A DNA stretch of 64,000 nt from Mesorhizobium japonicum MAFF 303099 (GCF_000009625.1 NC_002678.2:5860001-5924000), one strand, 5' to 3'; shown: positions 25,379 through 34,179, counted from the stretch's first letter. Numbers and translations: made by a program. The notes: a model not told the origin generated them from the sequence alone.

Positions 25379-26872
25379 TTATGCGACGTCCAGGCAGAGA
25401 TACTTGAGATCGGTGAACGCTTCGAGCCCGTGGCGCGAGCCCTCGCGGCCGATGCCGGACTGCTTGACACCGCCGAACGGGATCGGAGCGCCGGTGATCT
25501 TCACCCGGTTGATGGCGACCATGCCGTAGTCGAGCGCGCGGCCCATGCGCTGCTGGCGGGCACCGTTATCCGTCACGACATAGGCAACCAGGCCATATTC
25601 CGTGGCATTGGCGCGCGCGATCACCTCGTCCTCGCTGTCGAAAGGCGTCACCGCGGCGACCGGCCCAAAAGTCTCTTCGCGCATGATCAGCGCCGCGTCG
25701 GAAACGTCGGCCAGCAGCGTCGGCTGGTAGAACAGCGGCCCGGCCTGGTGTCGCTTGCCGCCGGCAAGGCAGCGCGCGCCATGGGCGAGCGCATCGGCGA
25801 CCTGCTCCTCGACTTTCTGGACGGCGCGCTCATGCAGCAGCGGCCCGATGTCGGTCATGTCGTCAAGGCCATTGCCGGTCCGCAGCGCCTCGATCCGCTT
25901 GGCGAAGGCAGCGCAGAAGCGATCGTGGATCGGCCGCTGGACGTAGATGCGGTTGGCGGCGAGGCAATCCTGGCCCGATGTGGCGAATTTGGCGTCGATG
26001 GCGATGCTCACCGCCTTGTCGAGATCCGCATCGGCAAACACGATGAGCGGAGCGTGGCCGCCAAGCTCCATCACCAGCCGCTTCATCGTCGGCGCGCTCT
26101 GCGCGGCAATCAGCCTGCCGATCTCGGTCGAGCCCGTAAAACTCATGGCGCGCACGCGTGTGTCTTCGCACATCCGCCCGACGATCGTCGCGGCCTTGCC
26201 GGTGACGATGTTGAAGACACCGGCCGGCAGTCCGGCGCGCTCGCCAAGCTCGGCCAATGCCAGCGCCGACAGCGGCGTTTCCGAGGACGGATGCGCGACA
26301 ATGGTGCAGCCGGCGGCAAGGGCGGCGGCCGCCTTGCGGGTCAGCATGGCCGAGGGGAAATTCCACGGCGTGACGATGCCGACGACGCCGAGCGGCTCGC
26401 GCCGCACCATCATTTCTGCGTTCGCCAGATGGCTGGTGACGCTCTCGGCGTTGAGGCGCTTGGCTTCCTCCGCATACCACTCGACGAAAGAGGCGGCATA
26501 GTCGATTTCGCCGAGCGATTCCTGCAAGGGCTTGCCCTGTTCCAGGGTCATCAGCAACGCGAGGTCGTCTTTCGCGGTGATGATCAGCTCGAACCATTTT
26601 CGCAGGATTCTTGACCGCTCCTGCGGCAGCAGCGACCGCCAAGCCGGAAAAGCGAGCGCGGCGGCGTCGATTGCTTGTGTCGTTTGCCGTGCATCCAGCG
26701 CCGCGACGAAGGCGACCGTGCTTCCCGTCGCCGGATCCGTGACCTCAAAGCTTTCGGCGGCCTCGCTCGCCGTCCAGTGGCCGTCGACATAGGCGAGTTC
26801 GCGCAGCAGACGGCGGTCGGCGAGGCGGTCGAGCGCCTCATGGCGATGCGAGCGGGCGAAATGCGCGGACAT
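25379..26872 (-). CDS. semialdehyde dehydrogenase, DoeC/GabD-like
   Basis: A 497-residue ALDH. VTPWNFPSAM is at 168-177, the general base Glu269 in MELGGHAP and the nucleophile Cys303 in GQDCLAANR. The closest general class is succinate-semialdehyde dehydrogenase. In ectoine catabolism the orthologous position is held by the enzyme oxidising aspartate semialdehyde to aspartate (DoeC/Ssd), which the neighbours support. One oddity: the cofactor-binding Lys of the LKPxxxTPLSA motif is His194 here (AHPSSETPLSA), which may alter NAD/NADP preference. It is transcribed from the region shared with the lrp gene. Confidence 0.83.
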   Translation of the reverse strand: MSAHFARSHRHEALDRLADRRLLRELAYVDGHWTASEAAESFEVTDPATGSTVAFVAALDARQTTQAIDAAALAFPAWRSLLPQERSRILRKWFELIITAKDDLALLMTLEQGKPLQESLGEIDYAASFVEWYAEEAKRLNAESVTSHLANAEMMVRREPLGVVGIVTPWNFPSAMLTRKAAAALAAGCTIVAHPSSETPLSALALAELGERAGLPAGVFNIVTGKAATIVGRMCEDTRVRAMSFTGSTEIGRLIAAQSAPTMKRLVMELGGHAPLIVFADADLDKAVSIAIDAKFATSGQDCLAANRIYVQRPIHDRFCAAFAKRIEALRTGNGLDDMTDIGPLLHERAVQKVEEQVADALAHGARCLAGGKRHQAGPLFYQPTLLADVSDAALIMREETFGPVAAVTPFDSEDEVIARANATEYGLVAYVVTDNGARQQRMGRALDYGMVAINRVKITGAPIPFGGVKQSGIGREGSRHGLEAFTDLKYLCLDVA

Positions 26873-27002
26873 GGTCGAAGCCTCCCGGTTCGGTCTGATC
26901 CTGGGAGACTATCCGTCGTGGGCGGACAGAGAGGCTGTTTGGGTGTCCTGAAGTAGAGAGATTCTCTCTATTGTGCCGCCTCTGCAGACGATTTCTCCAG
27001 CA

Positions 27003-27494
27003 CTACGGCGACACCGGCAGCAACTCGGCGATGGGAAGTGCGATCTCTTCTTTCACCGTCTTGGTGACGATGTAGGTGAAGTAGCGGTCGATACCGATCT
27101 CGCGGTCGAGCAGGCCGTCGACCAGCCGCTGGTAGGCGTCGATGTCGCGCGCCATCACCTTCAGCACATAGTCGACGCCGCCGCCCACCGACCAGCAGGC
27201 GACGATCTCGGGGATATCGCGGATGACGCGCTCGAAGCGGTCGAAATCGGCCTGGCGGTGGCTGGCCAGCGTCACTTCCATCAGCACGGTGGCCACCGGC
27301 GCCACGACGCGCATGGCGATCCTCGCGTGATAGCCCGAGACGATGCCGGCCTTCTCCAGCTTACGCAGCCGCATCCAGCATGGGGTCGGAGACAGCCCCA
27401 CCTGCTCGGCCAGTGCCAGCTTGGTGATGCGCCCGTCGCGCTGGATGGCGTCGAGGATTTTGAGGTCGATGGCGTCGAGTTTCGCGGCAGTCAT
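27003..27494 (-). CDS. asnC: Lrp/AsnC-family regulator of ectoine catabolism
   Basis: A 163-residue Lrp/AsnC protein. The helix-turn-helix is at about residues 8-55 (LDAIDLKILDAIQRDGRI, LAEQVGLSPTPCWMRLRKLEKAG) and a RAM effector domain follows (VACWSVGGGVDYVLKVMA). It is divergent from the MocR regulator across 83 bases and upstream of the DoeC- and DoeD-like genes. An AsnC-type regulator (asnC/doeX) in this position is a constant companion of ectoine degradation genes, where diaminobutyrate-derived metabolites are the known effectors. The regulatory target here is inferred from position. Confidence 0.85.
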   Translation of the reverse strand: MTAAKLDAIDLKILDAIQRDGRITKLALAEQVGLSPTPCWMRLRKLEKAGIVSGYHARIAMRVVAPVATVLMEVTLASHRQADFDRFERVIRDIPEIVACWSVGGGVDYVLKVMARDIDAYQRLVDGLLDREIGIDRYFTYIVTKTVKEEIALPIAELLPVSP

Positions 27495-27577
27495 CAGGGC
27501 TCACTTTTTCGTCCACAGTACCATGATGGCGCATTATTTCGATTGTCAATTGCACTGATTTCGATCTCTAATAAGTC

Positions 27578-28963
27578 ATGACATTGTGGCAACCCGACCC
27601 CGCGCTCATAAGGCGGCCAGCCTATCAATCGCTTGCCGACCAGTTCGCGCGCGCCATCCATGACGGGCGCCTTGCCAATGGCGCACGCCTGCCGACGCAT
27701 CGCCGGCTGGCCGACGATCTCAATTTGTCGGTGCAGACCGTCAGCCGCGCCTATGAGGAATTGATCCGGCGCGGCCTGATCTCGGGCGAGATCGGCCGCG
27801 GCAGCTTTGTCCAGACGCAGCGTCGCGAGCCGGAGCCGCCCTATCTGCCCGAGCGCCTGGGCGAGGTCATCGATCTCTCCATCCTGAAGCCGGTCTGCGA
27901 GCCCATGCATCTGGAGAGGTTGAAGCAGGCACTGGGCTGGCTTGCCGAAAACCTGCCGTCGAGTTCAGCGTTGTCCTTCCGGCCCAACATGGTGTTTCCG
28001 CGCCACCGTGCCGTGGCGGTCGAATGGCTGAAATTGTGCGGGCTCGACATTTCAGCCCAGAACATCAGCCTGACCAATGGCGCCACCGCCGGCATGACGG
28101 TGGCGCTGATGAGCGTGGCGCCGCCTGGCTCGACCGTTGCCACCGAGGCGATCGGCCACCACACGCTGGTGCCGCTGGCACGCTATCTCGGCTTCAACCT
28201 CCAAGGACTGCCGATCGATGATAACGGCCTGATCCCGGAGGCGCTGGACGAGGCCTGCCGTCTTTCCGACATCCGCGCGGTGTTCGTGCAGCCCTCGGTG
28301 ATCAACCCGACGGCAACGCTCATGGATGCCCAGCGGCGCGAACAAATCGCCGCGGTTGCGCGCAAGCATGACATCGCCATCATCGAGAACGACGTGCTGG
28401 GCCCGCTGGTCGAGGATCGGCCGCCGCCGGTCGCCGCCTTTGCCCCGGAGCGCACGCTCTACGTCACCTCTTTCACCAAGATCACCGTGCCCGGCCTGCG
28501 CATCGGCTATCTTGCCGCGCCCGACCGCTATGTCGCCGCCGTCGCCAACCGGCATCTGGTGTCGAACTGGATGGCGACGCCGCTGGTTGCCGAGATCGCC
28601 ACCAAATGGGTGACTGACGGCACGGCGATGGAGCTCGTCCTCTGGCAGCGCGCCGCATTGCGGCGGCGGCAGGATATCGCCGCCGAAGTGTTGGCCCGCA
28701 TCGACTACCGCGCCCGCCGCGACGGGCTGCATATCTGGCTGCAACTGCCCGACGACCGCGCCGAGGAGGGCTTTGTCGCCCAGGCCCGGCTGCAGGGCGT
28801 GGCAATCGCGCCCGGCACATCCTTCCGCATTTCCGACGCGCCCTGGCATCCGGCGGTGCGCATCTCGCTGGGCTCGACCACCGAAGGGGAACTGCGCGCC
28901 GGCCTCGGCGTTGTCACCAAGCTGCTGCTTGGCGATCCGGAGCATTTGCTGCTCGCGATCTGA
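27578..28963 (+). CDS. enuR: MocR/GntR-type PLP-dependent regulator of ectoine use
   Basis: A 461-residue MocR protein: an N-terminal GntR winged helix (about residues 15-78: LADQFARAIHDGRLANGARLP, LADDLNLSVQTVSRAYEEL) linked to an aminotransferase fold I domain with PLP Lys301 in TSFTKITVPGLRIGY. The known EnuR of Ruegeria binds PLP through Lys302 and senses N-alpha-acetyl-diaminobutyrate and diaminobutyrate. The position directly upstream of ehuABCD-eutABCDE and divergent from asnC matches the ectoine loci of Rhizobiales and Roseobacter. There is no good Shine-Dalgarno before the ATG. Confidence 0.88.
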   Translation: MTLWQPDPALIRRPAYQSLADQFARAIHDGRLANGARLPTHRRLADDLNLSVQTVSRAYEELIRRGLISGEIGRGSFVQTQRREPEPPYLPERLGEVIDLSILKPVCEPMHLERLKQALGWLAENLPSSSALSFRPNMVFPRHRAVAVEWLKLCGLDISAQNISLTNGATAGMTVALMSVAPPGSTVATEAIGHHTLVPLARYLGFNLQGLPIDDNGLIPEALDEACRLSDIRAVFVQPSVINPTATLMDAQRREQIAAVARKHDIAIIENDVLGPLVEDRPPPVAAFAPERTLYVTSFTKITVPGLRIGYLAAPDRYVAAVANRHLVSNWMATPLVAEIATKWVTDGTAMELVLWQRAALRRRQDIAAEVLARIDYRARRDGLHIWLQLPDDRAEEGFVAQARLQGVAIAPGTSFRISDAPWHPAVRISLGSTTEGELRAGLGVVTKLLLGDPEHLLLAI

Positions 28964-29008
28964 GCATGTCGCCCAAAGTGCGAAGCGGTTTCGGGACGAT
29001 GGCATGCC
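28963..29008. repeat. imperfect palindromic intergenic repeat
   Basis: GCATG at 28964 and GCATGC at 29002 bound an imperfect inverted repeat with GCCCAAAGTGCGAAGCGG and TTTCGGGACGA between them. Elements of this kind (GCATGTCGCCCAAAAGTG...) are dispersed in rhizobial genomes. It lies just after enuR and before the ehu promoter and may act as a weak terminator for enuR. Confidence 0.5.
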
Positions 29009-29053
29009 CAAAAAACCAGCCACGATTGATCGGAAAATGTGCGCAATCAGAAT

Positions 29054-29088
29054 AATTGTCATGATATTATTTTCCCAATTGACATGAT
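29054..29088. promoter_or_regulatory. direct repeats upstream of ehu, candidate EnuR operator
   Basis: AATTGTCATGAT (29054-29065) and AATTGACATGAT (29077-29088) are 11/12 identical and 23 bases apart, about two helical turns, in an AT-rich stretch 56 bases before the ehuA start. MocR regulators commonly bind pairs of direct repeats. That EnuR binds here is inferred from position and arrangement. Confidence 0.45.
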
Positions 29089-29143
29089 TTGGCGCGTTCC
29101 GCATCGTTAAGGGCACAGGCTTCTCCAGCACGGGGAAATTCAT

Positions 29144-29928
29144 TTGTCCGCACCCATCATCAAGGTCGATGCCATTTCGAAGAGCTTCGGTGCCTTCAAG
29201 GTGCTGGACGGCTTGTCGATGCAGGTCATGCCGCGCGAAAAGCTGGCGCTGATCGGCCCCTCGGCTCGGGCAAGACGACGATCCTGCGCATCCTGATGAC
29301 GCTCGAGCGCATCGACGGCGGCCACATTCAGATCGAGGGCGAGCAGCTCTACCACATGGAGCGCAACGGCCAGCTGCTGCCCGCGGACGAGCGGCATCTG
29401 GCGCGGATGCGTCAGAAGATCGGCATGGTGTTCCAGCTGTTCAACCTGTTTCCACACAAGAGCGTCATCGACAATGTGACGCTGGCGCCGATGCTGACCA
29501 AGGGTATGCCGCGCGCCGCCGCCGAGAAGCGGGCGATGGAACTGCTCGACATGGTCGGCATGGCCGACAAGGCCAAGGCGATGCCGGCGCAACTGTCGGG
29601 TGGTCAGAAGCAGCGCGTGGCGATCGCCAGGGCGCTCGCTCTGCAGCCCAAGATCATGCTGTTCGACGAGGTGACGTCGGCGCTTGATCCGGAACTGGTC
29701 GAAGAGGTGCTCAACGTTCTGTGGCGGCTTTGCGCCGAGACCGACATGACCATGCTGCTGGTCACCCATGAAATGGGGTTTGCCCACGACTTTGCCGACC
29801 GGGTGCTGTTCTTCGATCGCGGCAAGATCGTCGAGGAGGGCAAACCCGACGAGATTTTCCGCAATCCCAAACAGGAGCGCACGCAAGGCTTCCTGAAGAA
29901 GATCATCGCGGCCGGACATCGCGTCTGA
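29144..29928 (+). pseudogene. ehuA: ectoine importer ATPase with a frameshift in the P-loop
   Basis: This is the polar amino acid/ectoine-type ABC ATPase of the ehu system, but no single frame covers it. From the TTG at 29144 the frame gives IIKVDAISKSFGAFKVLDG...LALIGPS and then fails; from about 29266 the next frame continues SGKTTILRILMTLERIDGG, MVFQLFNLFPHKS, LSGGQKQRVAIARAL, LFDEVTSALDPE and VTHEMGFAHDFADRV. At 29261-29269 the DNA reads TCGGCTCGG where TCGGGCTCGG is needed for GPSGSGKTT, so one G is missing from a short G run. It is either a real inactivating deletion or a sequencing/assembly error. All other motifs are intact, which favours a recent event or an error. Confidence 0.85.
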
Positions 29929-30014
29929 CCGTCATGCCCGAGGCGACAACGCCGTCCTCCAGGGACGGAAAGCCGCCTCGAACAAACCAAGACAAGAAAC
30001 AGGAGTTGGGAACA

Positions 30015-30866
30015 ATGAAGAAACTTGGCATTCTGGCCGGCGTCGCCGGCTTGGCACTGGCGGCGGTTCTGGCCGCCTCGATCCCGGGCTCGGCCGACGA
30101 CAGCAAGCTCGAGCAGCTGAAGGCACAGGGCTTCGCCCGTGTCGCCATCGCCAATGAGCCGCCCTACACGGCGGTGGCGGCCGACGGCAAGGTGTCGGGC
30201 GCGGCACCCGACGTGGCGCGTGAAATCTTCAAGCGGCTCGGCGTTGGCGACATCGTCGCCTCGATCTCCGAATATGGCGCCATGATCCCCGGCTTGAAGG
30301 CCGGCCGCTTCGATGTCGTAACCGCCGGCCTGTTCATGAAGCCGGAGCGTTGCGCCGCGGTCGCCTATTCCGAACCGGTGCTGTGCGACGCCGAGGCGAT
30401 GCTGGTGAAGAAGGGCAATCCGAAAGGCTTCAAGAGCTACGAGGACGTCGCCAAGGACACATCCGCCACGATCGGCGCGCCCGGTGGCGGCACCGAGGAG
30501 AAGCTGGCACTCAACGCAGGCGTGCCGCGCGAACGCGTCATCGTCGTGCCGGATGGCCAGAGCGGCCTGAAAATGGTGCAGGACGGCCGCATCGACGCCT
30601 ATTCGCTGCCGGTTCTGTCGATCAACGATCTGATGAAGAAGGCCAACGACCCGAACCTCGAAGTCATCGCCCCGGTGCAGGGCGCCCCGGTCTATTGCGA
30701 CGGCGCCGCCTTCAAGAAGGGCGACGAGGCGCTGCGCGATGCCTATGACGTCGAGCTCGCCAAGATGAAGAAGTCGGGCGAGTTCGCCAAGATCATCGAG
30801 CCTTACGGTTTCTCGGCCGCCGCCGCGATGTCGACGACGCGCGACAAGCTCTGCTCGGCGAAGTAG
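30015..30866 (+). CDS. ehuB: ectoine/hydroxyectoine substrate-binding protein
   Basis: A 283-residue periplasmic binding protein of the amino acid (SBP family 3) type. The signal peptide MKKLGILAGVAGLALAAVLA continues to a cleavage near residue 28, before DDSKLEQLKAQGF. The mature protein has VAIANEPPYTA, GAAPDVAREIFKRLG and FDVVTAGLFMKPERC, as in EhuB of Sinorhizobium, which binds ectoine and hydroxyectoine in the periplasm for delivery to EhuCD. AGGAG lies nine bases before the ATG. A repeat-rich intergenic element follows, as is common after binding-protein genes that are expressed in excess over their permeases. Confidence 0.88.
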   Translation: MKKLGILAGVAGLALAAVLAASIPGSADDSKLEQLKAQGFARVAIANEPPYTAVAADGKVSGAAPDVAREIFKRLGVGDIVASISEYGAMIPGLKAGRFDVVTAGLFMKPERCAAVAYSEPVLCDAEAMLVKKGNPKGFKSYEDVAKDTSATIGAPGGGTEEKLALNAGVPRERVIVVPDGQSGLKMVQDGRIDAYSLPVLSINDLMKKANDPNLEVIAPVQGAPVYCDGAAFKKGDEALRDAYDVELAKMKKSGEFAKIIEPYGFSAAAAMSTTRDKLCSAK

Positions 30867-30878
30867 GTGCCTCTTCTT

Positions 30879-31058
30879 CCTTCTCCCCGTTTACGGGGAG
30901 AAGGTGTCACGAAGTGACGGATGAGGGGCGGCGCCATACCTTTATAAGTTCGCGATGCCCCTCATCTGCCTGCCGGCTTTCGTAGCTCGAAAAGCCAAGC
31001 AATTGGGTTTTCGCCCGCTACGCGGACCGCTCCTCAACTCCCCGTGAACGGGGAGAAG
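30879..31058. repeat. RIME-like mosaic of palindromes between ehuB and ehuC
   Basis: The 5' end is a perfect hairpin, CCTTCTCCCCG (30879-30889) with CGGGGAGAAGG (30894-30904). It is followed by GTCAC/GTGAC (about 30905-30917), ATGAGGGGC (30921-30929) with GCCCCTCAT (30957-30965), a GGCTTT...AAAAGCC stem, and a closing CTCCCCGT/ACGGGGAG hairpin near 31038-31055. Composite palindromic intergenic elements of this type (RIME) are a hallmark of rhizobia. The placement suggests a role in differential mRNA stability of ehuB versus ehuCD. Confidence 0.65.
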
Positions 31059-31085
31059 GGGCTAAAATGAAATGTTGGAACCTAG

Positions 31086-31745
31086 ATGACCCAGTGGTCC
31101 GGCTATCTCGGCCTGATATTGCAGGGGGCGCTTGTCACCATCGAGCTGACGCTGATGGGGTCGGTGCTTTCCCTGATCATGGCCTTTCTGGCCGGCATGG
31201 GGCGGCTGTCGCGGTTCTTCGCGCTGAGGGCGCTCGCCACCGCCTATATCGAATTCTTCCGCGGCACCTCGATCTTCGTGCAGCTGTTCTTCGCCTATTT
31301 CGTGCTGCCGCTGATTGGCCTCGAACTGACTCCACTGCAGGCCGGCGTGCTGGCCTTGGGCCTGAATGTCGGCGCCTATGCCGCCGAGGTGGTGCGCGGC
31401 GCCGTGCAGTCGATCGGCCGTGAACAGCATGAGGCCTGCATCGCGCTCAATCTCGGCCGCTGGCAAGGCCTGCGCCATGTCATCCTGCCGCAGGCCTTTC
31501 TGGTAATGCTGCCGACCTTCGGCAACAACGCCATCGAACTGCTCAAGGCCACCTCCGTGGTCTCGCTGATCTCGCTCGCCGACCTGACCTTCCAGGCGCA
31601 GGTGGTGCGCGCGCAGACCGGCAACACGATGGTGCCGTTCGCCACCATCCTGGTCATCTATTTCGTCCTGGCGCTGCTCATTTCTTGGGGTGTGCGCTCG
31701 CTGGAGCGCCGCATGGCGCGCGGCCTTGATGGGGTGCGCGTCTGA
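31086..31745 (+). CDS. ehuC: ectoine ABC importer permease
   Basis: A 219-residue HisM/GlnP-type permease with an N-terminal GALVTIELTLMGSVLSLIMA membrane segment, the EFFRGTSIFVQLFFAYFVLP core and the EAA-like loop NLGRWQGLRHVILPQAF. The stop overlaps the next permease by one base (TGATG), so the two are translated together and should form a heterodimer. Function follows the Sinorhizobium EhuC precedent and the intact gene order. Confidence 0.88.
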   Translation: MTQWSGYLGLILQGALVTIELTLMGSVLSLIMAFLAGMGRLSRFFALRALATAYIEFFRGTSIFVQLFFAYFVLPLIGLELTPLQAGVLALGLNVGAYAAEVVRGAVQSIGREQHEACIALNLGRWQGLRHVILPQAFLVMLPTFGNNAIELLKATSVVSLISLADLTFQAQVVRAQTGNTMVPFATILVIYFVLALLISWGVRSLERRMARGLDGVRV

Positions 31746-32404
31746 TGGAGTGGGATTGGGATTTCGTATGGCAGATCATGCCGACGCTGATCCAGGGGGT
31801 GAAGATCACCATCCTGGCGACGCTGCTGGGCTCGGTGCTGGCGGCGATCGTCGGGCTGGGCATCGCGCTGGCGCGCCGCTCGCCCAACAAGGCGCTGTCG
31901 CGCACCGTCGGCTGGTCGGCCGAATTCATCCGAGGCACGCCGCTTCTGGTGCAGCTCTATTTCATCTTCTACGTGCTGCCCGACATCGGCATCCTGCTGC
32001 CGCCACTGGTTGCCGGTGTCATAGGGCTCGGGCTGCATTACGGCACCTACACGGCGGAGGTCTACCGCGCCGGCATCGACAATGTACCGCGTGGCCAATG
32101 GGAAGCCGCCAAGGCCTGCAATCTCAGCGCCAGGCAGACCTGGACGCACATCATCATCCCGCAGGCCATTCCGCCGATGATCCCGGCGCTGGCCAATTAT
32201 TTCATCGCCATGTTCAAGGAGACGCCGTTGCTGTCGGCGATCACCGTGCTGGAACTGATGAACCAGGCCAGAAGCGTCGCCAACACCTACTATCGTTACA
32301 TCGAGCCGATCACACTGGTCGGCGCCTTCTTCCTCGCCATCAGTCTTTGTTCGGTCGTGCTGCTGCGCTGGCTGGAACGCCGTTACGGCAAGATCGAGAG
32401 ATAG
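31745..32404 (+). CDS. ehuD: ectoine ABC importer permease
   Basis: A 219-residue paralogue of the preceding permease, with MPTLIQGVKITILATLLGS, EFIRGTPLLVQLYFIFYVLP and the cytoplasmic loop NLSARQTWTHIIIPQAIPP. It starts within the stop of ehuC and ends three bases before eutA. Two permeases of equal length and one ATPase are normal for this transporter class. Its activity would depend on the frameshifted ehuA. Confidence 0.88.
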   Translation: MEWDWDFVWQIMPTLIQGVKITILATLLGSVLAAIVGLGIALARRSPNKALSRTVGWSAEFIRGTPLLVQLYFIFYVLPDIGILLPPLVAGVIGLGLHYGTYTAEVYRAGIDNVPRGQWEAAKACNLSARQTWTHIIIPQAIPPMIPALANYFIAMFKETPLLSAITVLELMNQARSVANTYYRYIEPITLVGAFFLAISLCSVVLLRWLERRYGKIER

Positions 32405-32407
32405 CCG

Positions 32408-33187
32408 ATGAAACCTTTGCCCGAGATCAAGGTCTATCCAAAACGGCCATCACTCGATGACCGCCCGCTCGACAAGCGCGTCGGCCTGATCATCCTGGCC
32501 ACGGATCACACCAGTGAGCCGGACTTTCGCCGCATGGTGGCGAGCGAGCGCATCGGTGTCCATGTCGCGCGTATCCCCTATGCCAATCCGACGACGCCGG
32601 AAAATCTGCGCAAGATGCAGCCGGCGTTGACGGCGGGGGCTGCGCTGATCCTGCCCGATGAGAAGCTCGACGCCATCTGCTACTCCTGTACGTCGGCCTC
32701 GGTGGTGATCGGTGATGCCGAGATCGAGACGGCGATCCAGGCGGCCAAGCCCGGCGTTCCTGTGGTCACTCCGCCAATGGCTGGTGTGCGCGGGCTGAAT
32801 GCCTTCGGCGTGCGCCGGATCAGCATTCTTACCCCCTACACGGTCGAAACCTCCAGGCCGATGGCGGCCTATTTCGCGGCGCGTGGTTTCGAGATAGCCA
32901 GCTTCACCTGTCTCGGTTTCGAGGACGACCGAGAGATGGCGCGCATCCCGCCGGCAGCCCTTGTCGATCTCGCGCGGCAAGTGACCGACCCGCAGGCCGA
33001 CGCGCTGTTTGTGTCCTGCACGGCGCTGCGCGGCGCGCTTGCGGTCACCGGCATGGAACAGGCAATCGGCCGTCCTGTAGTGACCAGCAACCAAGCGACA
33101 GCCTGGAACTGCTTGCGGCTGTGTGGCGACGAGACGCCGCGCCCCGAATTTGGGCAGCTGATGACGCTTCCTCTGCCGCGCGATTGA
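32408..33187 (+). CDS. eutA: ectoine utilisation protein EutA, Asp/Glu racemase fold
   Basis: A 259-residue protein of the arylmalonate decarboxylase/Asp-Glu racemase superfamily. The two half-site cysteines are Cys94 (AICYSCTSASVVIG) and Cys204 (LFVSCTALRGA), both retained, which suggests racemase or isomerase chemistry rather than decarboxylation. Its neighbours identify it as EutA, whose exact reaction in ectoine/hydroxyectoine catabolism is not settled; a role with EutB and EutC on the hydroxylated derivative has been proposed. It starts three bases after ehuD and its TGA overlaps the eutB start by one base. Confidence 0.87.
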   Translation: MKPLPEIKVYPKRPSLDDRPLDKRVGLIILATDHTSEPDFRRMVASERIGVHVARIPYANPTTPENLRKMQPALTAGAALILPDEKLDAICYSCTSASVVIGDAEIETAIQAAKPGVPVVTPPMAGVRGLNAFGVRRISILTPYTVETSRPMAAYFAARGFEIASFTCLGFEDDREMARIPPAALVDLARQVTDPQADALFVSCTALRGALAVTGMEQAIGRPVVTSNQATAWNCLRLCGDETPRPEFGQLMTLPLPRD

Positions 33188-34179
33188 TGATCATGACGAC
33201 CGTCTCCCTTAACGATATCCGCGCCGCGCGTGAGCGTATTGCCAGCAAGGTCGAGTACACGCCGACTGTTTTATCCTCGAGCCTTTCGGAACGTCTCGGT
33301 GTCCCCGTCCATCTCAAGCTCGAGCATCGCCAGACTACCGGCAGCTTCAAGCTCCGCGGCGCCACGAATGCCGTCTCTTCGCTGAGCGCGGAAGAAAAGG
33401 CAGGCGGTGTGGTCGCGGCCTCGACCGGCAACCATGGCCGGGCGCTGGCACATGCTGCGAAGCTCGAAGGCATGCGCGCGGTGATCTGCATGTCGCGGCT
33501 GGTGCCCCAGAACAAGCTCGACGAAATCCGCCGGCTCGGCGCCGAGGTCCACATCGTCGGCAACAGCCAGGACGATGCCCAGCAGGAGGTTGAGCGGCTG
33601 GTGGCGCAGCAGGGGCTGGTGATGCTGCCGCCTTTCGACAATCCCGCCATCATCGCCGGGCAAGGCACGCTCGGGCTGGAGATGATCGAGCAGGTCCCGG
33701 ATGCCGCTCTGGTGCTTGTGCAACTCTCCGGCGGTGGCCTGGCTTCCGGCGTCGCCACAGCCGTCAAGGGCATCAGGCCCGGGACAGAAGTCATCGGCGT
33801 TTCGATGGCGCGGGGTGCTGCGATGAAGGCGAGCCTCGATGCCGGCCGGCCTGTCCTGGTGGAGGAACTGCCGACGTTGGCGGACTCGCTGGGTGGCGGC
33901 ATCGGCCTCGACAACAGGCTGACCTTCGCCATGTGCCGCGACCTGCTCGACGAAATCATCTTGCTCAGCGAGGACGAGATCGCCGCAGGTATCTGCCATG
34001 CCTATGCGCAGGAGCGCGAGATCGTCGAGGGCGCCGGCGCGGTCGGCATCGCAGCGCTTCTCGCCGGCAAGGTCAAGGCGAAAGGGCCGATGGTCGTACT
34101 TCTCTCCGGCCGCAACATCGACATGAATGCGCACCGCCGGATCATCTGCGGCGAGGCAATCGGGGAGCGCGCCGCATGA
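33187..34179 (+). CDS. eutB: threonine dehydratase-like PLP enzyme
   Basis: A fold-type II PLP enzyme of 330 residues. PLP Lys55 is in TTGSFKLRGATNA, followed by ASTGNHGRALAHAAK, a Gly-rich phosphate loop QLSGGGLASGVATAVKG and EGAGAVGIAALL. Start ATG 33187 lies in the TGATG overlap with eutA. In ectoine loci this gene is eutB, a serine/threonine dehydratase-like enzyme thought to act on hydroxy-diaminobutyrate-type intermediates from hydroxyectoine. It overlaps eutC by four bases (ATGA). Confidence 0.88.
   Translation: MIMTTVSLNDIRAARERIASKVEYTPTVLSSSLSERLGVPVHLKLEHRQTTGSFKLRGATNAVSSLSAEEKAGGVVAASTGNHGRALAHAAKLEGMRAVICMSRLVPQNKLDEIRRLGAEVHIVGNSQDDAQQEVERLVAQQGLVMLPPFDNPAIIAGQGTLGLEMIEQVPDAALVLVQLSGGGLASGVATAVKGIRPGTEVIGVSMARGAAMKASLDAGRPVLVEELPTLADSLGGGIGLDNRLTFAMCRDLLDEIILLSEDEIAAGICHAYAQEREIVEGAGAVGIAALLAGKVKAKGPMVVLLSGRNIDMNAHRRIICGEAIGERAA

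Noticed and set aside
29089..29265. Use of an upstream start so that the ehuA ATPase is intact
   Set aside because: That frame lacks the N-terminal strand and Walker A Gly-Pro-Ser; the correct N terminus is in the other frame from 29144, so a frameshift explains the data better.
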